A DNA stretch of 64,000 bases from positions 61,034,145-61,098,144 of the forward strand of contig NC_054537.1 in NCBI RefSeq assembly GCF_017654505.1. Direction: 5' to 3'. Positions within the stretch are counted from its first letter, which is position 1; every line of letters starts with the position of its first letter. A program made the translations under genes and the position numbers. The stretch comes from Polyodon spathula (taxonomy: Eukaryota; Chordata; Actinopteri; Acipenseriformes; Polyodontidae). This document shows, in pieces, positions 61,394 to 64,000 of the stretch. The notes below the pieces were generated by a model. It ran no database searches, was not told the DNA's origin, and saw nothing but the letters and a program-made list of their open reading frames with translations.

Positions 61394-61852
61394 CGTCAAG
61401 GATCAAGTTCCCTATCTCCCTTTTCAAGGTATCTCCACAGCAGGACCCCCCCCCCCACTCCCCTCCTCAGACCATCTGTTCATTGGTTCCTCTCACACCT
61501 ATCATTACTCGTCTCGTCTCAAGCAGACCTCCCTCCATTTCTCCACCCCTCCCCCCAAACAGGCCTCCTTCCTGTCCACACTCTCCTCGTGAGTAGGCCT
61601 CCCTCCTTAACTCCACCCTCTCCTCCAGAGCAGGCCTCCCTCCTCGCCTCCTTCCATGGCTCCCTCCTCTCCACCCTCGCCTCTTCGCAGGCCTCCCTCC
61701 TCTCCACCCTCTACTCCAGAGCAGGCCTCCCTCTTCTCCTCTAGAGAAGCCCCCCCCCACTCCACCTTTCCCCCCCAGCCTGATCATGAATGTGGGGGAA
61801 CTGGTCCTCCTCTGCAGTGGATTCCTACATTCATTAATCTTTCCCTGATATA
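61394..61852 (+). pseudogene. Tyrosine-recombinase element, unit 1 (right of LINE)
   Basis: Continues unit 1 after the LINE: VKDQVPYLPFQGISTAG, then a C-rich minisatellite, then a decayed end (CCTGATCATGAATGTGGGGG then CTCTGCAGTGGATTCCTACA) that matches the end of unit 2 (CCTGATCAAGACCAGTGGCA then TTCTGCAGTGGATTCTTATG). The HSFRIG core expected in between is replaced by the expanded repeat, so unit 1 has no catalytic centre. Confidence 0.55.
61521..61747. repeat. Minisatellite, about six AGGCCTCCCTCCT units
   Basis: The phrase AGGCCTCCCTCCT, sometimes AGACC or TTCCT, recurs at about 61523, 61561, 61594, 61631, 61690 and 61723, with spacers such as CTCCACCCTCTCCTCCAGAG. Unit length varies from about 30 to 58 bp. 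A single copy sits at the matching place of unit 2 (about 62168), which looks like the seed. Confidence 0.75.
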
Positions 61853-62330
61853 GTGGCTGCTCCTTCTAAAAATGCTAGAATCATCTCTACTCTTCGGAAA
61901 GGCTGCTTCTCCCCCTACGAGGAACTACTCACGGACACCATCTGCCTCATAGCCTTCTTGGCTTTCTCAAAGCTCAGAATTCACAGTTCCCTCAGCTTCT
62001 TGCTTCCCCTCGTTGGATATTCGTTTTTATGTGACCCATCTTCTATTTCTAACTCCTATTCTCTTATTTCGGCTGTGCACTTCAAAGAGAGACCAACCAC
62101 GGCGAGGTCAATTCATTCAGCTTTCAAGGACCAAGTCTGCTCTCTGCCCTTTCAGCAACATCAAGGACAGGCCTCCCTCCTCAGTTATTTACCCCATTCC
62201 TTCCGTATCGGTGCAGCCACCTCCGCTGCAAGGGCCAGCATCAATCAGAGCCTGATCAAGACCAGTGGCACGGTCCTGTTCTGCAGTGGATTCTTATGTT
62301 CATTCATCTCCCTCTGACATAGTTGCAGCC
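61853..62330 (+). pseudogene. Tyrosine-recombinase element, unit 2
   Basis: A 154-codon frame reads PSKNARIISTLRKGCFSPYE, LLTDTICLIAFLAF, CDPSSISNSYSLISAVHFKE, ARSIHSAFKDQVCSLPFQQ, and then LPHSFRIGAATSAARASINQ and SLIKTSGTVLFCSGF. HSFRIGAAT carries the His and Arg of the tyrosine-recombinase active site and resembles Ngaro/DIRS-like elements. The sequence after SLIKT has shifted frame (the LGRWSS-type block is lost) and the nucleophilic Tyr is not visible. A nearby frame (62013-62255) carries homologous pieces, showing further shifts. The Crypton group is an alternative, since no RT is seen. Confidence 0.7.
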
Positions 62331-63293
62331 AAATCCAAAATTGCTAGTATGCCTGAAGTGGGGGCTACCTGTCTGCCGGAGCCACTAGAGGTTTTCCCCT
62401 AATTAGCTTCAAGGGGTTTTTTCCTCTCCACTGAGCAGCAGGTATACACATAGTCATATCCTACTAAATTTATTAACCACTCTCCTGTTTGTCCTTCTAG
62501 TTGTTTATGTTATGCGCTGGCATGTGCTCTTTTGTTTGTCTCACGGTGTGGGTGATTTGGTGGAGTGCCGGGGGTCCATCCTTTGGGGGGCAAGTGATCT
62601 CACTTCCCCGACCTCAGGGCATGGCTTCAGCTAACCCTTGACCTTCAGGTGGGTTCTCACCGTGTGAGTCAGAGCGGACCCCCGGCCACACTCTGTTCTT
62701 TCGCAGCTCCTGCGCTTATCTTGTCTCAGTTCTGGACGTGGCTACTCCTGCTCGAGTCCCATACTAACCTCTATCCCTTTTTCTTATCTCAGGTCCCAGG
62801 CAGCGTGAAGTCTCGGCCAATTGGGGTCTAACGAGCGCCCCTTTACAGAAGTCTCAGATGCTGGGTACCTCTCCCTCTCTATCTCCTTTCGTGTCCCAGT
62901 CTTCCAGGACCATCTTCCTCTGAGGGGTGGCTCCACGAGTCTTAAACCTCATATATATTTTCGGTTGCTAGGTCCGTTGGCCCTGAGCTTGTCGGCATCG
63001 CCGCCCTCAGTCGGTGACCACTTTTGTATCCCGTTTCCGGTTGCTAGGCCTTCGGCCCTGAGCTCGTGTCGGCATCACCGCCCTCAGTCAGTGATCACTT
63101 TCTGTCCTAGCTTCCATGTCCAGCTTCACTGGTCTGCTACTAGAGTGGGCCTAGCCTGCTCTTTTATCCTAGGTCCGGTCCTTTCTAGCAGGCACTCTGT
63201 CCTACTAATCGCTCCCTTCTGCTTCTTCTGCCCTATCTCTACCCCTATCTCTATCCCCAGCTCACGCCTTGTGAAACAATGACTAAGTTAAGT
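62331..63293 (+). other. 3' region of the recombinase element
   Basis: C-rich sequence continuing the same base bias, with a 76-bp direct repeat at 62962-63113. Frames at 62649-62831 and 62821-63282 have no domain. Ngaro-type elements carry direct repeats near their ends, so this may be the terminal region. Start and end are not defined. Confidence 0.35.
62962..63113. repeat. 76-bp tandem direct repeat, two units
   Basis: CGGTTGCTAGGTCCGTTGGC at 62962 and CGGTTGCTAGGCCTTCGGCC at 63038 begin two units that share GGCATCRCCGCCCTCAGTC and GTGAYCACTTT. The units differ at several positions. Confidence 0.75.
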
Positions 63294-64000
63294 TATTTTT
63301 TTTTTTTTTTTATTATTTTTTTTATATTTGTATTACTTTTACAATAAATCTCAGAGGTTTTGTTTTTGGTTTTTTTCCAATCACAAGCCGATCCATTTCC
63401 GACCTTAGCCAATCAGGAGCGTGGCAGCAACAGTTTTTTGTTACCTAGCAATTAACTAGCAATTCATATCCACCTTTACTTTACTGTGCATTTGGGACTC
63501 GAGTTACAGAAGCTTGGAAACCGTTAACTTTACTTTGAAAAGGACCGGCTTCTGTTTTGTTCATAATGGCAGAAGAAAAATAGCAAAAAAGAAAATCTGA
63601 AGATGAATACACTGTGTAACAAAATTATTATTTTTTTTTGTTCTCTTTTTGTTGTCTTTTCATTCACATAAAGTCAGAAAAAAACAACATATGAATCCAA
63701 ACTAACATGTATTTATACTAAAGTAATACAAAAATGACTACAAAAGATTTAGAAGTGAGTAGTTTTTCAAGATTTACGATTATACTGTATTTATAACCGG
63801 TCAAATGTGGGTTTTTTTTTGTTTTTTTTTTAAGTATACATTTTTATAGTAATTAAAAGCCACCAGTTGCAAAAAAATGAAGTGCTGCCGCTGTATTTGA
63901 AGAACAGGGAGCAATGCGAGATTTCTTGTCTGGGGTTGTTAATCTGCTTCCAACATTATACAGACATTTAAAAGACAGTATTTCGGTCAAATCAATAGTT
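63294..64000. other. Poly(T) tract and spacer, no gene recognised
   Basis: T-rich run at 63296-63326, then AT-rich sequence with more T runs (63628-63640, 63812-63832). Nothing identifiable up to the window edge. Confidence 0.45.

Noticed and set aside
61467..61787. 106-codon Gly/Arg/Glu-rich minus-strand frame
   Set aside because: It is the reverse strand of the C-rich minisatellite.

Overview
The window looks like a transposon-dense stretch of vertebrate nuclear DNA, most likely from a ray-finned fish. It is AT-rich, full of microsatellites, and lacks dense open frames or operons. I see no intact host gene. The repeat repertoire is typical of fish: Tc1/mariner elements, L2- and CR1-like LINEs, an L1-like LINE, DIRS- and Ngaro-like tyrosine-recombinase retroelements, many solo LTRs and tRNA-derived SINEs. 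A non-teleost such as a sturgeon or paddlefish is my guess from the style of the LINE 3' tail and the LTRs. That guess is inference only.

Layout, 1-31 kb. Two related minus-strand solo LTRs (664-1386 and 2935-3663) are followed by a tRNA-type SINE ending in a long TA tract. A broken DIRS element lies at 5.09-6.5 kb and an LTR remnant at 9.1-9.4 kb. CR1-like LINE copy 1 is at 11.28-13.42 kb. A DNA element with perfect 16-bp inverted ends (13970-16213) contains a Tc1 copy. A plus-strand LTR (16433-17118) and two dead L2-like LINEs (17.7-18.9 and 19.2-22.25 kb) come next. The interval 22.3-29.3 kb is mostly quiet apart from a LINE tail and one LTR. SINE, LTR and L1-like fragments fill 29.3-31.2 kb.

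Layout, 31-54 kb. A very recent-looking local duplication spans 32.4-36.1 kb. A three-level nest (Tc1 containing LINE copy 2 containing an LTR) occupies 36.4-40.3 kb. A retroelement-type nuclease domain is at 41.25-42.2 kb and an internally deleted L2 LINE at 42.55-43.5 kb. Two more solo LTRs follow, and a degenerate DEDDh exonuclease-like sequence lies at 46.98-47.43 kb. One Tc1 copy is split by an LTR at 48.2-49.6 kb. Another Tc1 sits inside a TA tract at 51.99-53.57 kb.

Layout, 54-64 kb. A C-rich tyrosine-recombinase element carries a partial duplication of its recombinase region. It is split by a nearly complete CR1-like LINE (copy 3, 57158-61383). That LINE has a 10-bp target duplication, a repeated 5' leader unit, an ORF1 with an SGNH-esterase domain and an ORF2 with endonuclease and reverse transcriptase domains.

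Nothing here forms a working pathway. The biology is the layered history of element insertions. The items most worth a second look are LINE copy 3 and its leader repeat, a 34-bp LINE-tail insertion inside that LINE, the exonuclease-like pseudogene, the orphan nuclease domain, the unclassified 16-bp-TIR element and the near-identical local duplication.
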